Assembly: GCA_025716815.1 (NCBI GenBank)
Contig: JAIXMN010000016.1
Span: 620,001 to 684,000, forward strand
Direction of reading: 5' to 3'
DNA from: Dichotomocladium elegans
Taxonomy: Eukaryota; Mucoromycota; Mucoromycetes; Mucorales; Lichtheimiaceae
Length of the DNA: 64,000 nt
Every line of letters starts with the position of its first letter. Position 1 is the first letter of the stretch. This document shows, piece by piece, positions 46,682 to 58,900 of the stretch. The notes under the pieces were generated by a model. The model was not told the origin of the DNA. It saw nothing but the letters and a program-made list of their open reading frames with translations, and made no database searches. Made by a program: the position numbers and the translations under genes.

Positions 46682-46877
46682 GCAGAACGACACGTATATT
46701 GATGAGGTAAAGAAAGGGGAGGGAGGGAGGCGAAGGAGTTGTGTGCGTGTGGTCTTCCTTCTCTGTGTTTGGCGCGCGTGGGTCTCTTACACGTGTCATG
46801 TGGAACTCATTCACTTTACCACGTTCTTCTTGCAGCTGGAGCTCCAACGTATTGTGGCCGCGCATATTGTGTTCTGA
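42708..46877 (+). CDS. Large SH3 and Ras-association domain protein, Bud14/Tea4-like SH3
   Basis: Four exons, 42708-43112, 43247-43823, 43909-46706 and 46836-46877, give 1273 residues. After an acidic start, an SH3 domain spans about residues 82-135 (VYALHTFVATVEGQASVVKG to EVGYIPAENIE). It runs straight into TPYERLARLNKHRN, an extension I associate with fungal Bud14/Tea4 polarity proteins. A highly acidic block is followed by a ubiquitin-like Ras-association fold at about 260-345 (RVFAGNIGQDAPLFHTFSIR to DYVLAPQDKPLSIFK). A second similar unit lies near 394-575 (GIFYIKVSLYPDDG to SDLLFILRRAD), interrupted by a poly-Gln run. The rest is disordered, with poly-Ser, poly-Asp, poly-Gln and poly-Ala tracts. 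A role linking small GTPases to cell polarity or PP1 is inference. The last exon adds only LELQRIVAAHIVF. Confidence 0.82.
44409..44446 (+). repeat. (CAG)n coding repeat, poly-Gln
   Basis: CAACAACAACAGCAGCAG-type tract coding eleven to twelve glutamines inside the second Ras-association-like unit. Confidence 0.85.
46641..46681 (+). repeat. (GCT)n coding repeat, poly-Ala
   Basis: Nearly pure GCT codons giving about thirteen alanines near the C-terminus of the SH3/RA protein. Pure triplets suggest recent expansion. Confidence 0.85.
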
Positions 46878-47987
46878 TCGGTCGGCCGATCTCTCTCCCC
46901 TTCCTCATCAGAAATTCCCAATCCATATCCCCTTCTCTTCCCCCAAACACACGTACACGCTAAGAAAAATGAAAAGGAACAAGCACTATCCCCTCCTCCT
47001 CCTCTTCTTTTCAGATGAATGAATGATACAAATGATTTACAGGGTAATACAGTACCAAACATCTTTATTTCCAAAAGATAAAAAAAAAAGGGGGGAAGCT
47101 GGGGGAGGGTTGAGAAAGAAGCGAGCGATTGTGGGCGAAACCGCATGTTTGTTACTATGATGCTATGCAGACACTTCATTTGTGCTTCATGTACGACATT
47201 TATCTTTTTACTGTCATCAAACATGAGAAGTGATGGGATTGCTTGGAGAGAGAGAGAGAGAAAGAAAACAAGCAAGCGCATGATGGATTCTCATCTGCCA
47301 TTGCTGTACTAACACGTGCACTCACATACATGTAACGCCATGCATGCGCTGGAATCGTTTGCGATTCGTTTGCGATTCGTCCGCATGCGTGTCCATCGCG
47401 GGAGATCTCCGAAGCTTTGATGCGTGCGTGAGCACAGCGCTGAGGACGTTGACCGAACGGGGGAGGGGGGTGCGGACCACCCAATCAAAAGAAAGATTGG
47501 GGACGCGGGGAATTAAAAAACCACGCACAGACGAAACGTTTTCATTACGCAAAATGCTATGGGGTGTGTAGCGAAGAGGGGGAGATAAGGAAACAAGCTG
47601 TGTACGTACACCGCCGTGCTCTCTTCTAGAGTGATCAAGCGCTGTAGAGAGGTGGTGAGAGGAGTATGGAGGGAGGGAGGGAAGTGGCCCATTTTTTTTG
47701 CATTGAAAGGTTCAGTTGAAGACCGATGAGGGTTTTTGAGTTCCCGGTATCCCGTGAACAAAAGCCGGATGCTTATCGAGCCATGGCGTCCATGCCTTCC
47801 GGCCCACACATCCATGACAGACGCAAAAGGGAAGGGGGCCCTGGCTATGGGCTTTAGAGGGGAAAAACGAACAACGCTAGACCAGGCAAAAAAAAATTCC
47901 AACAGCCATATATTTTTTTTTGGGCAAAAAAAGTCTCTAGTCGGTGCTTCGTTCTCTCTCTCTCTCCCCTTACCTTTATACCCATCA
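46878..47987. other. 1.1-kb spacer between SH3/RA and TTC1-like genes
   Basis: Contains ATGAATGAATGATAC (47025), poly-A/G-rich sequence (47080-47108), GA repeats (47250-47264), mixed GC-rich sequence around 47330-47480 and T/CT tracts before 47988. Several overlapping open frames exist on both strands but none shows family resemblance. Confidence 0.5.
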
Positions 47988-48975
47988 ATGGCGGTCATTG
48001 AGGAAATCCATCAAGCAGGTAAGACTAGCGCCCACCCCCTCCTTTTTTTTTTTGTTCCTTCGCGGGATGGAACGTTCAACACCACTAGTAAACCAACTCA
48101 ACTCAGCCCATGCCATAAAGAGGAGCACAAACAAAAGCCCACTCGAGATATGCAGCAACGGACACCTGTAACCAATGAGACAACGGCAGCAGCAGCTGAT
48201 GAGGATGGAGACGTCTTTTACGATAGCATCGATTATGAGCCGGATGAATTCGAGGTAGGTGCGATTCCAAAAATGAAAAAGAATTGGGGTTGCGATTGCA
48301 CAATGGCCCAAGGTTATTCATATTTTTTTGGGGGGGTGGGGGACGAATATGGCCAACAATAACAGCGCTTGGTTGCAGAAGCGACCGAGTACAAGAAAGC
48401 CGGTAATACTTTTTTTGCGCAAGGGGAGTTTGCAAAGGCCGTAAGCGAGTATGAGGACGCGCTTGTTGTGTGCCCGTTGTCTGCGACTCAAGTACGCGCT
48501 GTGTGTTTTGGTAATATTGCTGCATGTTACCTGAAGCAGGTAAGCGAGCCGTAAAACGTAAAATAAACAAGCGCCTGACATTCTGTGTCAGGACCAGTAC
48601 AAAGATGCGCGCGATATGGCCACCCAGGCACTGAAGCTTGATCAAGGCTACAGCAAGGCTTTACTTCGTCGGGCGCAGGCCAACGAGAAGATCAACACGT
48701 CGTCGTCCCTGTCCGATGCGCTCGAGGATTATCGGAAACTTGGAGACCAGCGCGACTTGGACGTGCACACAAAGAGGCAGTGCGAGCGAGCCAAACAGCA
48801 GCTGCCAGCTTTGATCAAGGAGGCAATGGAAAAGGAAAAAGATGAGATGCTTGGAAAACTCAAAGACCTAGGCAATACGTTGTTGGGCAAGTTTGGCTTG
48901 TCCACAGACAACTTTCAACTTCAACAGGATCCAAATTCGGGTGGCTACAGCGTCAATTTTGTAAATAATCGCTGA
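47988..48975 (+). CDS. TPR co-chaperone TTC1-like protein
   Basis: Four exons: 47988-48018, 48121-48254, 48366-48539 and 48592-48975, giving 240 residues. An acidic N-terminus (DEDGDVFYDSIDYEPDEFE) leads into three tetratricopeptide repeats (EYKKAGNTFFAQGEFAKAVS, VCFGNIAACYLKQDQYKDAR, ALKLDQGYSKALLRRAQANE). The tail includes LPALIKEAMEKEKDEMLGKL and then FGLSTDNFQLQQDPNSGGYS. That last block is close to the human TTC1 C-terminus and identifies the family. TTC1 proteins are cytosolic TPR adaptors reported to bind Hsp90/Hsp70 and G-alpha or Ras proteins. The acceptor of exon 2 (CATAAAG at 48114-48120) is the least certain junction. It is 972 bp upstream of the FAS gene on the same strand. Confidence 0.88.
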
Positions 48976-49443
48976 CTTTTTTTTTTTTTGTAACGCCGTT
49001 TCGGCTCAGATTTCTAATTTCGTTTGGGGTTATCCGGTTATCATTGGTTGGGCAGTGGCCACACGTCAGTGGGCAAACCGATGAACAAGCAAGGGAGAGG
49101 AAGAATATCCGTGTGAAAGAGAGGATTCCTTTATGCAAGGGGGGAGCGAAAAGGAAGCACGGGACACACAAAGCAACCCCACTGCTATCGTGGCGTATTA
49201 TACAGAAGACAACACACAACTGACCCATACGTTGGCATTCGCAAGCGATGAGAAAAGCAGAAGCCCCGCGAATAAGAAAAGGGGTGGTCAGGGAAACCAT
49301 ATCAGTGGAGCGATGGGTTGCACATTGGCGATGGACATTGGGATCCCCATCGACGGGACCAGAGTAGGGCGGCTCGCGCGGTAGAACGAAAAGATTTAGT
49401 AGCGCTACACAACAGGGAAGGGCTGCATTGTTTTGGGGGAGGT

Positions 49444-49460
49444 AGACCTTCGGCAGGTCT
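49444..49460. other. Small hairpin AGACCT-TCGGC-AGGTCT followed by T run
   Basis: A 6-bp stem with 5-nt loop, then CTTTT. In a fungus this is not a terminator in itself; it is noted as a structured element about 490 bp upstream of FAS. Confidence 0.4.
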
Positions 49461-49786
49461 TTTGGGGTGGAACGGCCAAAATACCCAGCGTTTTTAAACA
49501 GCCGCTAAGAGATGTCCCGACGCAGATTGGGCAGGTCAAAAACCTTGGCGGGGAGGAGCTGTCATTGTTTTTTATCTTTCTCTCGCCTTTTTTTTGTTGG
49601 GGAAGGCAAAAAAAAAGAGGATAACTTCAAAGACCAAAAAAAAAGCTTTCTTTTTTCCATCACTCTTTCTTTCTCTGTTGCGTCTCTCCCATCCGCCCTT
49701 TCTCTCTGTCTGTCTGTCTCTCTCTCTCACTCCCCACCAAACCGTTTTCCATCCACAAAGACAAGCAGAGGTCAGTTGAGCTGAGC

Positions 49787-49804
49787 ATTTTGACATGTCA
49801 AAAT
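49787..49804. promoter_or_regulatory. 18-bp perfect palindrome in the FAS promoter
   Basis: ATTTTGACATGTCAAAAT reads the same on both strands. It sits about 18 bp upstream of the TATA element and 144 bp upstream of the FAS ATG, a position typical for a dimeric activator site. The TGACATGTCA core is seen directly; the binding protein is unknown. Confidence 0.5.
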
Positions 49805-49821
49805 ACATATAGATGGATAGA

Positions 49822-49830
49822 TATATAAAG
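49822..49830 (+). promoter_or_regulatory. Candidate TATA box of the FAS gene
   Basis: TATATAAAG about 120 bp upstream of the ATG at 49948. It is a strong match to a consensus TATA box, in the right place downstream of the palindrome. Confidence 0.6.
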
Positions 49831-49947
49831 AAAGTGTGGCGGCGACGGGACGGGTGGCTAAATGTTACAATGTCTATTTTATAGTCCCTACCCCATCCGC
49901 TTCATTCGCATTTATAGCCATATACTATTACACATTTGAGCATCAAA

Positions 49948-52900
49948 ATGAATCATCAACAGCATCAAGTCCTGCGTCCTCTCTCAATCAAGCAAAACAA
50001 GACCGAGGTCTCCATCCTGGTCCCTGCCGATATTTGGGTGTCAGCTGAGCAACTGAAAGAAGAGTTCCCTACCGAGTCGGATGAGATCGACGAGATCGAG
50101 CTCGCTGCTCGTTTCATGAACTTTGCTGCCTCTAGGGCGGCCAAGGAACACCAGTTCTTATCTGTCGCCAGAACAGCTTTTGTCGACTTCCGCGCTAGAT
50201 ATCTCAAGGATAACGACGTGCATGCCATCACTCGTAACCTATCCTCTGAATCCCGCTCTGTCGTCATCAGCGCCTATTTTGCTTCCCTCGTTGTCCTCAA
50301 GAATAGCAATGTCTTGACATCCGAGGAGGCCACTCCTTCCCGGTCTGCCCTCTTTGCCGCTTCTGCCCGCGGCGATACCAAGATATTCGCAGCCTTTGGC
50401 GGCCAAGGCAACATTGAAGAATACTTTGATGAGTTGGCAGATATTTGGAATACTTACAACGGTTTTGTACGTGGCTTTGTCGAGCGGATGGCCGTCATCC
50501 TCGCCGAACACGCCCGCAGCTCAGAGGCGAGCGTTTTCCATTCCAAGGGTCTTGACGTCGTCCGCTGGCTCGAGAACCCAGAATCTCGTCCGGATCTGCA
50601 GTATCTCGTCTCGGCTCCCGTCAGCTTCCCCTTGATCGGTCTTACCCAACTCCTCCACTACTATGTCATGCTCAAGGTGCTTGACCGCTCCCCGGCTGAT
50701 ATTAGAAAATTACTGGCCGGTATGTTTTATCTCAAAAAGACCTCTTCTTCCCCCCCCTTGTGCAACTTGATCGGAGCCTAAGCATTTGCTTATAATTTTT
50801 TCTTTTTTGTCCCCCGCCAACATTGTAGGTACCACCGGTCATAGTCAAGGCATTGTCCCGTCCGCCGTCATCGCCTCCGCAAGCACAGAGGAAGACTTTG
50901 TCAAGTATTCAGAAAAGGCCTTAGGGCTGCTTTTCTGGATTGGCACTCGTGCACAGCAAGTGTTCCCACCAACTACGCTTAATCCCACTACACTGGAAGA
51001 TTCCATCTCAAACAACGAAGGCAACCCTACACCGATGCTGGCCATCACTGGTTTGCGTGAGGAACAGGTCCTCAAGCACCTCAATGCAACCAATGCCCAT
51101 CTTGCTCCAGATCGCCAAATCAAGATCACTCTTGTCAACGGTCCACGGTCCTTCGTCTGCACTGGCCCACCTCAATCATTATACGGTCTTAACCTCAGTC
51201 TGCGGAAACTCAAGGCTCCGGCTGGCCTCGAGCAGTCCCGTGTGCCGTTTTCTCAGCGAAAACTCAAGTTCTCGTCTCGATTCTTGCCTATCACTGCTCC
51301 TTTCCACAGTGATTACCTCACAGCCGCCACCGACATCCTTATCCAGGACATCAAGCGCGAGAACCTTTCCTTCGACGCAAAGGATCTTTCGATTCCCATT
51401 TTCGCCACCGATTCAGGTAGGGTACTAAAAAGATGAGGGCGGAGTTCTCATCTCCTTCTCTCTTTCTCTCTGTGTGTGTGTGTGTGGAACCGGTGTTTCA
51501 CTTTTTGGGTCCGTGGGGCGTTGGGGGATGGGGGGGGGGTGGAAGCCGTACGGCAAGACAGGGGAATGAGAAAAGGGACGAGCCACGAAATTAACTCCTT
51601 TTTTTGTGTGTGTAACCATTCAAAGGTGACGATCTGCGAGCCTCTAAAGATCTGACACTTGACCTGGTGTCACTCATTACCGCCCGGCCCGTCCATTGGC
51701 AAAAGGCTATTGCCCTGAAAGACCTGACACATATTATTGACTTCGGCCCGGGAGGCACTTCTGGTATTGGTGCGCTCACGCACCGCAACAAGGAGGGCAC
51801 AGGTGTGCAGATTGTGCTCGCCGGTGCGCTCGAGGGTAATAATCGCGATCTGTCTTACAAGGCCGATCTTTTCGACTCGGACATCCGTGCGGTCACCTAC
51901 TCGCAAAACTGGGCCAAGGCCTTCCAGCCCAAGCTGGTGAAGACTTCGAGGTATGTGCTACATAGAGCAAGAAAAAATAGGAAGCCGCTTGGCCGATGTG
52001 TTTATCTAATCTTCTCGTACCCTCTGAATTAGCAATGGTCGCATCCATGTGGACACGCCCATGTCGCGCTTGCTCGGCAAACCTCCAATGATGGTTGCGG
52101 GTATGACCCCCTCTACTGTCAGCGCTGAGTTCGTTTCAGCTGTCATGAATGCTGGCTACCATGTCGAACTCGCGGGTGGTGGTCACTATAACGAACGCGC
52201 GCTTCGTAGCAAAGTTGCTGAGATCATGGAGAAGACTCGCGCTGGTGAGGGCATCACGCTCAATATTTTGTTCCTCAACGTCCGTCAGTGGGGTTTCCAA
52301 TACCCGCTTGTCCAGGTCATGCGCAAGGAGGGTCTGCCAATGGAGGGTGTTTGCGTTGCTGCTGGTGTTCCAAGCTTAGATGTCGCCAACGAGATCTTGG
52401 CTAATCTCCAGAGCGCCGGCATTCGCCACGTTGCATTCAAACCCGGAAGCATTGACACCATTCGTCAGGTTAGGCATGTCGCACAAATTGATTTAAGCAT
52501 TGTTAACATGTGTGTGTATGTGCATGTGTAACCCAATATTAGGTTGTGTCTATCGCTGCTGCCAATCCAACCATGCCTGTTATCATGGAGTGGACCGGTG
52601 GTCGTGCAGGTGGTCACCACAGCTTTGAGGATTTCCATCAGCCCATTCTCGAGACCTACGCTTCCATCCGTCGTCAGCCCAACATCGTCCTTGTCGGTGG
52701 ATCTGGCTTTGGCGGTGCAGATGACACCCTCCCATACCTCACCGGTGACTGGTCTCTGCAATTCGACTATCCCCCCATGCCTTTTGACGGTATCTTGTTC
52801 GGTTCCCGTGTGATGGTCTCGAAGGAAGGCCTTGCCTCTGCGGCTGTTAAGCAGGCTATGGTTGAAGCCCCTGGCGTTGATGACGCCAATTGGGAGAAGA

Positions 52901-55900
52901 CTTACAAGGGCCCCGCCGGTGGCGTCATTACTGTGCGCTCTGAACTTGGTGAGCCCATCCACAAGATCGCCACTCGCGGCGTCCGCCTGTGGAAGGAACT
53001 CGATGAGAGTATTTTCAACCTTCCAAAGGAGAAGCGTCTACCTGCATTGCTGGCCAAGAAAGACTACTTCATCAAGCGCCTTAATGCCGATTTCCAGAAA
53101 GTCTGGTTCGGCAAGAAGAAGAACGGCGACGTTGCCGATCTTCAGGAGATGACTTACACCGAAGTCGTCTATCGTATGGTCGAGCTCATGTACATCAAGC
53201 TTGAGGAGCGCTGGATCGACATCTCGCTTCGCAATTTGGTTGGCGACTTTTTGCGCCGTGTTGAGGAGCGTTTCATTAAATCCGAGACCGTCTCTCTCCT
53301 CCAGAATTACTCGCAATTGGACAACCCTACCGACTTCATTACCGACTTCTTGGGCCAGTTTCCCGAGGCAGATAGCCAGTTGCTGACTTCAGAGGATGTT
53401 TTGCATTTTGTCACTCTTTGCAAGCGACGCGGCCAGAAGCCTGTGCCATTTATTCCCGTCATGGATCAGGAGTTTGAGGTGTGGTTCAAGAAGGACTCCC
53501 TCTGGCAGTCGGAGGATCTCGGTGCGGTCGTGGATCAAGATGTTCAGCGTACCTGTATCCTTCACGGTCCTGTAGCTGCTAAGTATGCCACCCGCGTTGA
53601 CCAGCCCGTCGGCGAGATCCTTGGTGATATCTACGCAAGTCACATTGCCAGCTTGAAGGAACGTTATTACAACAACGACGAGTCCGCTATTCCTCAGATC
53701 GAATATCTTGGCGGTGCTCCTGTCGAAGCAAAGGAGGACGCCATCAAGCCCACGGCTACTTCCGCTACTGAGACCGTTTACTCGACTGGCGATAGTGAGT
53801 CGGCCCTTCCTGATGCTGAATCATGGTATCAGACCATTGCCGGTCCGAGCTACAACTGGCTGCGCGCCTTGTTGACCTCGCAGTTCATTGTCCAGAACAA
53901 GAAGTTCGTTGACAATCCAATCAAGCAGCTCTTCCGTCCCCGTGTCGGCCAGCAAGTAATCATTCATTCCAAGGACGGTCGACCAGTTGCGGTCAAGGTC
54001 CAGGATAAGCGCAACTGGAGCGCTACCGACAAGACCAAGGATTTTGTCACATCTGTCGAGGTCACTGTTTCAGGCTCGCGCATCAACGTCACTCTTTTTG
54101 AGAAACGTGAAGAGAAGTTCATTCCTCTCCACCTCTTCTTCGAGTATAAGCCCGAGCTTGGTTATGCTCCTGTCCACGAAGTGATGGAGGTATGTTTGTA
54201 TTCGTGCTAATGGACGAAGATACATGTATTCAATTCTGATTATAGGGCCGCAACGACCGCATCAAAGAGTTCTATTACAAGCTCTGGTTTGGTGCTGAAA
54301 ATAAGGACGATTTCTTGGGTATCTCTGTGACCGAAAAGCTCATCGGCACTGGCGAGACCGTCAAGGCTCCTGAGATCAAGGAGTTCTGCCAAGCTGTCGG
54401 CAATCAAGCCGAGATCTATGTCGACCGTGGCCAGAAGGTTATTAACGCTCCCATGGACTTTGCCATCGTCGTTGGCTGGAAGGCCATCATCAAGGCCATC
54501 TTCCCCAAGGTTATTGATGGTGATCTTCTGAAGCTTGTTCACCTGTCCAACGGCTTCCGTGTCTTAGACGGTGCAAATCTCTTGACTGTCGGCGATGTTG
54601 TTGACACCTATGCCCAGATCAACGCAATCATCAACTCCGAGTCTGGCAAGACGATTGAGGTCAAGGGAATCATTGTCCGCGACGGCAAGCCTATTCTCGA
54701 GGTCACCAGCCAGTTCTTGTATCGCGGCCAGTTCAACGATTATGAACACACCTTCCAGCGTACTGTCGAGACTCCCATGCAGCTCAAGCTTAAGGATGTC
54801 AAGGACATTGCTGTTCTCAAGTCCAAGGAGTGGATCGAGTGGTCTGAAGAGCTTGACAACTATGAGCTCTCTCCCGACAGCACGCTCATCTTCCGTTTGA
54901 ACACAGAAGTCAAGTTCAAGAACAAGACTGTTTTCGCCAACGTCAAGACCACTGGTACCATCTCCATGCAGGTCTCCACAAAGGAGTTTGTTGAGGTTGG
55001 TAAGGTTGAGTACGAGGCCGGCGAGAGCCACGGTAACCCAGTCACCGAGTACCTCAAACGACATGGCACCGAGATTGAGCAGGCTCATCACTTTGAGAAT
55101 GGTGGATACTCCGTTATGCCTGCCAAGTCGACCTACTCCTCCGTTGTCCATGCGCCCGCCTCGAACGAGCCCTATGCCAAAATCTCGGGTGACTTCAACC
55201 CTATCCATGTCAACCCTTACTTCGCTGATCTGGCCTATCTTCCTGGCACGATCACCCATGGCATGTGGACCTCGGCTTCCACTCGCAAGTTCGTTGAGAT
55301 TTTTGCTGCTGATAATGTGCCTCAGCGAGTTGTTGCTTATGACGTTAAATTCATGGGCATGGTCCTCCCCTCCGATCGCTTGGAGACTAAGCTGTCTCAC
55401 ATTGGTATGAAGAACGGCCGCAAGATCATCAAGGTTGAGACCGTCAACCAGAACGGCGAAAAGATCGTTATGGGCTCTGCGGAAGTCGAGCAGCCCATCA
55501 CCGCGTATGTCTTTACTGGACAGGGCTCGCAGGAACAGGGTATGGGCATGGCCCTTTACGCCGCCTCGCCTGTTGCTAAGGACATCTGGGACCGCGCCGA
55601 CGCTCACTTTATGAAGAACTACGGCTTCTCAATCATCGAGATTGTTCGCGACAACCCGAAGGAGAAGACCGTCCACTTTGGTGGTCCCCGTGGTAATGCC
55701 ATCCGTCAGAATTACATGAGCATGACGTACGATGTTGTCGAGTCGGACGGTACGACAAAGACCTTGCCGCTCTTCCCCAACATCACCGAACGCACCTCGT
55801 TCTACACCTTCCGCTCGCCTAATGGTCTTTTGTCGGCTACCCAGTTTACCCAGCCTGCGTTGACTCTGATGGAGAAGGCTGCTTTTGAGGATATGCGTGC

Positions 55901-58900
55901 CAAGGAGCTTATCCAGTCCGACTGCGCTTTCGCTGGTCACTCGCTTGGTGAGTACTCTGCATTGGCCGCTGTCGGTAACGTGCTCCCCATCGAATCGCTT
56001 GTCGACGTCGTCTTCTACCGTGGTATGACCATGCAATCTGCCGTCCAGCGCGATGCCGAAGGCCGCTCGAACTACGGTATGGCTGCCGTTAATCCTGCTC
56101 GTGTCTCTAAGACTTTCAACGACACTGCTCTTCGCTACGTGGTCGACTCGATTGCCCGCCAGAGCAACGACGTGTTGGAGATTGTCAACTTTAACGTCGA
56201 GAACTGGCAGTATGTTGCTGCTGGTTCCCTGCCCAACCTCGATGTCCTTACCAACGTTCTCAACTTCATCAAGAAGTCCGATATCGATTTGCAGAAGCTC
56301 ATGTCCACCATGCCACTGGAGGATGTCAAGAAGCATCTTGCCGAAATCATTGACGGTGCGCTCGAAAAGACAAATGCCAAGAAGGCTGCCAACGGCGGTC
56401 GTGTCATTCTTGAGCGTGGATACGCCACTGTGCCTCTGCCTGGCATTGATGTTCCATTCCATTCGAGCTTCTTGCTCAGCGGTGTTGCTCCCTTCCGCAC
56501 TTACCTTGCCAAGAAGATCAACCCGACTTACATCAACGTGGCTCAGCTCAGCAAGAAGTATATTCCTAACTTGACTGCACAGCCTTTCAATATCGAAAAG
56601 AGCTACATCGAGAACGTTTACAACATGACGTCGAGTCCTCGTCTTGGTAAGGTCCTCAAGAATTGGTCAGACGACAAGTACGCTACGGCCGGTCAGCAGC
56701 AACGTCTCGGCTACATTCTACTTGTTGAATTGCTCGCCTACCAGTTTGCATCGCCTGTGCGATGGATTGAGACCCAGGACCAGCTCTTTAAACACTTCCA
56801 GGTCGAACGCCTCATTGAATTGGGTCCTTCTCCAACTCTCTGCGGCATGGCTACCCGTACTCTCAACTTGAAGTACCAGGCCTATGATGATGCATTGACG
56901 AACCGTCGTCAGAACCTCTGTGTTTCCAAGGACTCTAAGGATATCTACTACGAATTCGAAGATACTGCTGTCGAGGAACCTGCTGCTGCTGCTCCTGCTG
57001 CTGCTGCTCCTGCTGCCGCGCCTGTTGCTGCCGCGCCTGTCATGGCAGCCCCTGCCCCGGTTGCGGTTGCTGCTGCTGCTGTGGCTGATGCACCTGTTAC
57101 TGCCACGGAGGTCATCCATGTGGTAGTAGCTCAGAAGCTGAAGAAGCCCGTTGCTGAGGTCCCACTCAACAAGACCGTCAAGGAACTGGTCGGTGGAAAG
57201 TCGACTTTGCAAAACGAGATCCTCGGCGATCTTCAAAAGGAATTCACTAACGGTGTTCCCGAGAAGGCTGAGGAGACCACGCTCGAGGAACTGGGTGCTG
57301 CGCTCAACGGCTCTTTCTCCGGCACCCTTGGAAAGCATAGCAGCTCGCTCGTTGCCAAGATGATTAGCTCGAAGATGCCTGGCGGTTTCTCGCTCAGCAG
57401 CGCAAAGTCATACCTGGGATCCAGACACGGTCTTGGTGCTGGCCGCACTGAGGGCGCCCTCCTGTTCGGTCTGACGATGGAGCCTGCTTCCCGCTTGGGT
57501 TCAGAGGCCGATGCGAAGGCCTGGTTAGACACCGTTGCGCAGGCCTATGCCCAGAAGGCTGGTATCACATTGTCCGCTGGTGGTGCCAATGCTGCTGCGG
57601 GTGCTGCTATGCCTATGGCATTTGCGGCCGCGGCCGGCCCCTCGGGCCCTGTTGCTATTCCGGATGTGCCTATCACTGCAACCGAAATCCTTCATGTAGT
57701 AATTGCTCAGAAGCTCAAGAAGTCTGTTGACGAGGTGCCCCTGTCGAAGGGCATCAAGGACTTGGTGGGTGGCAAGTCAACCTTGCAGAACGAAATCCTC
57801 GGTGATTTGCAAAAGGAATTCGGCAGTGGTGTTCCTGAGAAGGCCGAAGAAACTCCTCTTGAAGAACTCGGTGCATCTCTGAACGGTTCGTTCTCGGGTG
57901 CGCTCGGTAAACACACCAGTTCGCTGGTGTCCAAGATGATCGGCTCCAAGATGCCTGGTGGCTTCACGCTCAGTTCTGCGAAGTCATATCTCTCAAGCTC
58001 ATATGGTCTCGGCCCCAGTCGCGCGGACGGCGCTTTGCTGCTCGGTTTGACTATGGAGCCTGCTTCGCGCTTAGGTTCTGAGGCCGACGCCAAGGCATGG
58101 CTTGACACTGTTGCCCAGGCCTATGCTAAGAAGGCTGGTATTTCCTTATCGTCTGGTGGTGGAGGTGCAGCTGGTGCTATGGGAGGTGCCGTCATGTTTA
58201 ACAGCGAGGAGTTGGATGCATTGAAGGCTAAGCAGGACGCCTTGATCTACCAGGTAAGTACGACTTGTGGCTCTTTTATTTCCGAGAAAATAGACTCACT
58301 CATTATGACTTGTATAGCAATTGAATCTCTACGCTCGGTACCTCCAGAAGGATCTCCGTGAGGGACATAAGAAATATGAATCTGAGAAGACCACAACTGC
58401 CAAGCTACAAGCCGAGCTTGACTTGTGGCTTGCTGAACATGGCGACTTTTATGCCGAGGGCATCAAGCCCATCTTTAGCAGCTTAAAGGCTCGCCGCTAC
58501 GACTCTTATTGGAACTGGGTCCGTCAAGATGCGTTGGAGATGTGGTACGAAATCATCTTTGGCAAGCTTGCCATTGTCGATCGCGAGGTGACTGCCAAGT
58601 GTTTGCATATCATGACCCGCTCCTACCCTGGTTTGATTGAGTACATGCGATACAACGTCGAGAACTGTGCCGGTGACAAGGGCGAAACCTATCGTCTTGC
58701 CAAGGAACTCGGTCAGACTTTGATCGAGAACTGCGTTGAGGTTCTTGCGGTCGACCCTGTCTACAAGAATGGTAAGCTTTGTTGAATTATGAATAGAGGC
58801 GATCTTTTTCTCTGACACGTGATGTAGTCGATGTGCCGACCGGCCCCAAGACAACTGTTACCGAGAAGGGCGATATCCAATACGCAGAAGTCCCTCGCCC

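Larger units (their letters stand above)
48976..49947. other. Upstream region of the fatty acid synthase gene
   Basis: 972 bp. It holds a short hairpin (49444-49460), T/A-rich and CT-rich tracts (49640-49735), an 18-bp palindrome (49787-49804) and a TATATAAAG element (49822-49830). Open frames on both strands are unconvincing. No RNA gene seen. Confidence 0.6.

Noticed and set aside
46707..46835. Read-through of the last intron of the SH3/RA gene
   Set aside because: The frame stays open by chance, but a GTAAAG donor and TTCTTGCAG acceptor bracket a sequence with unrelated composition; the spliced form is preferred.
54564..55607. 347-residue open frame on the minus strand
   Set aside because: It lies antisense within the FAS exon; long antisense frames arise from biased codon use of a highly expressed gene. 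Other antisense frames over FAS (55629-56462, 60734-61771, 62399-63133) were dropped for the same reason.
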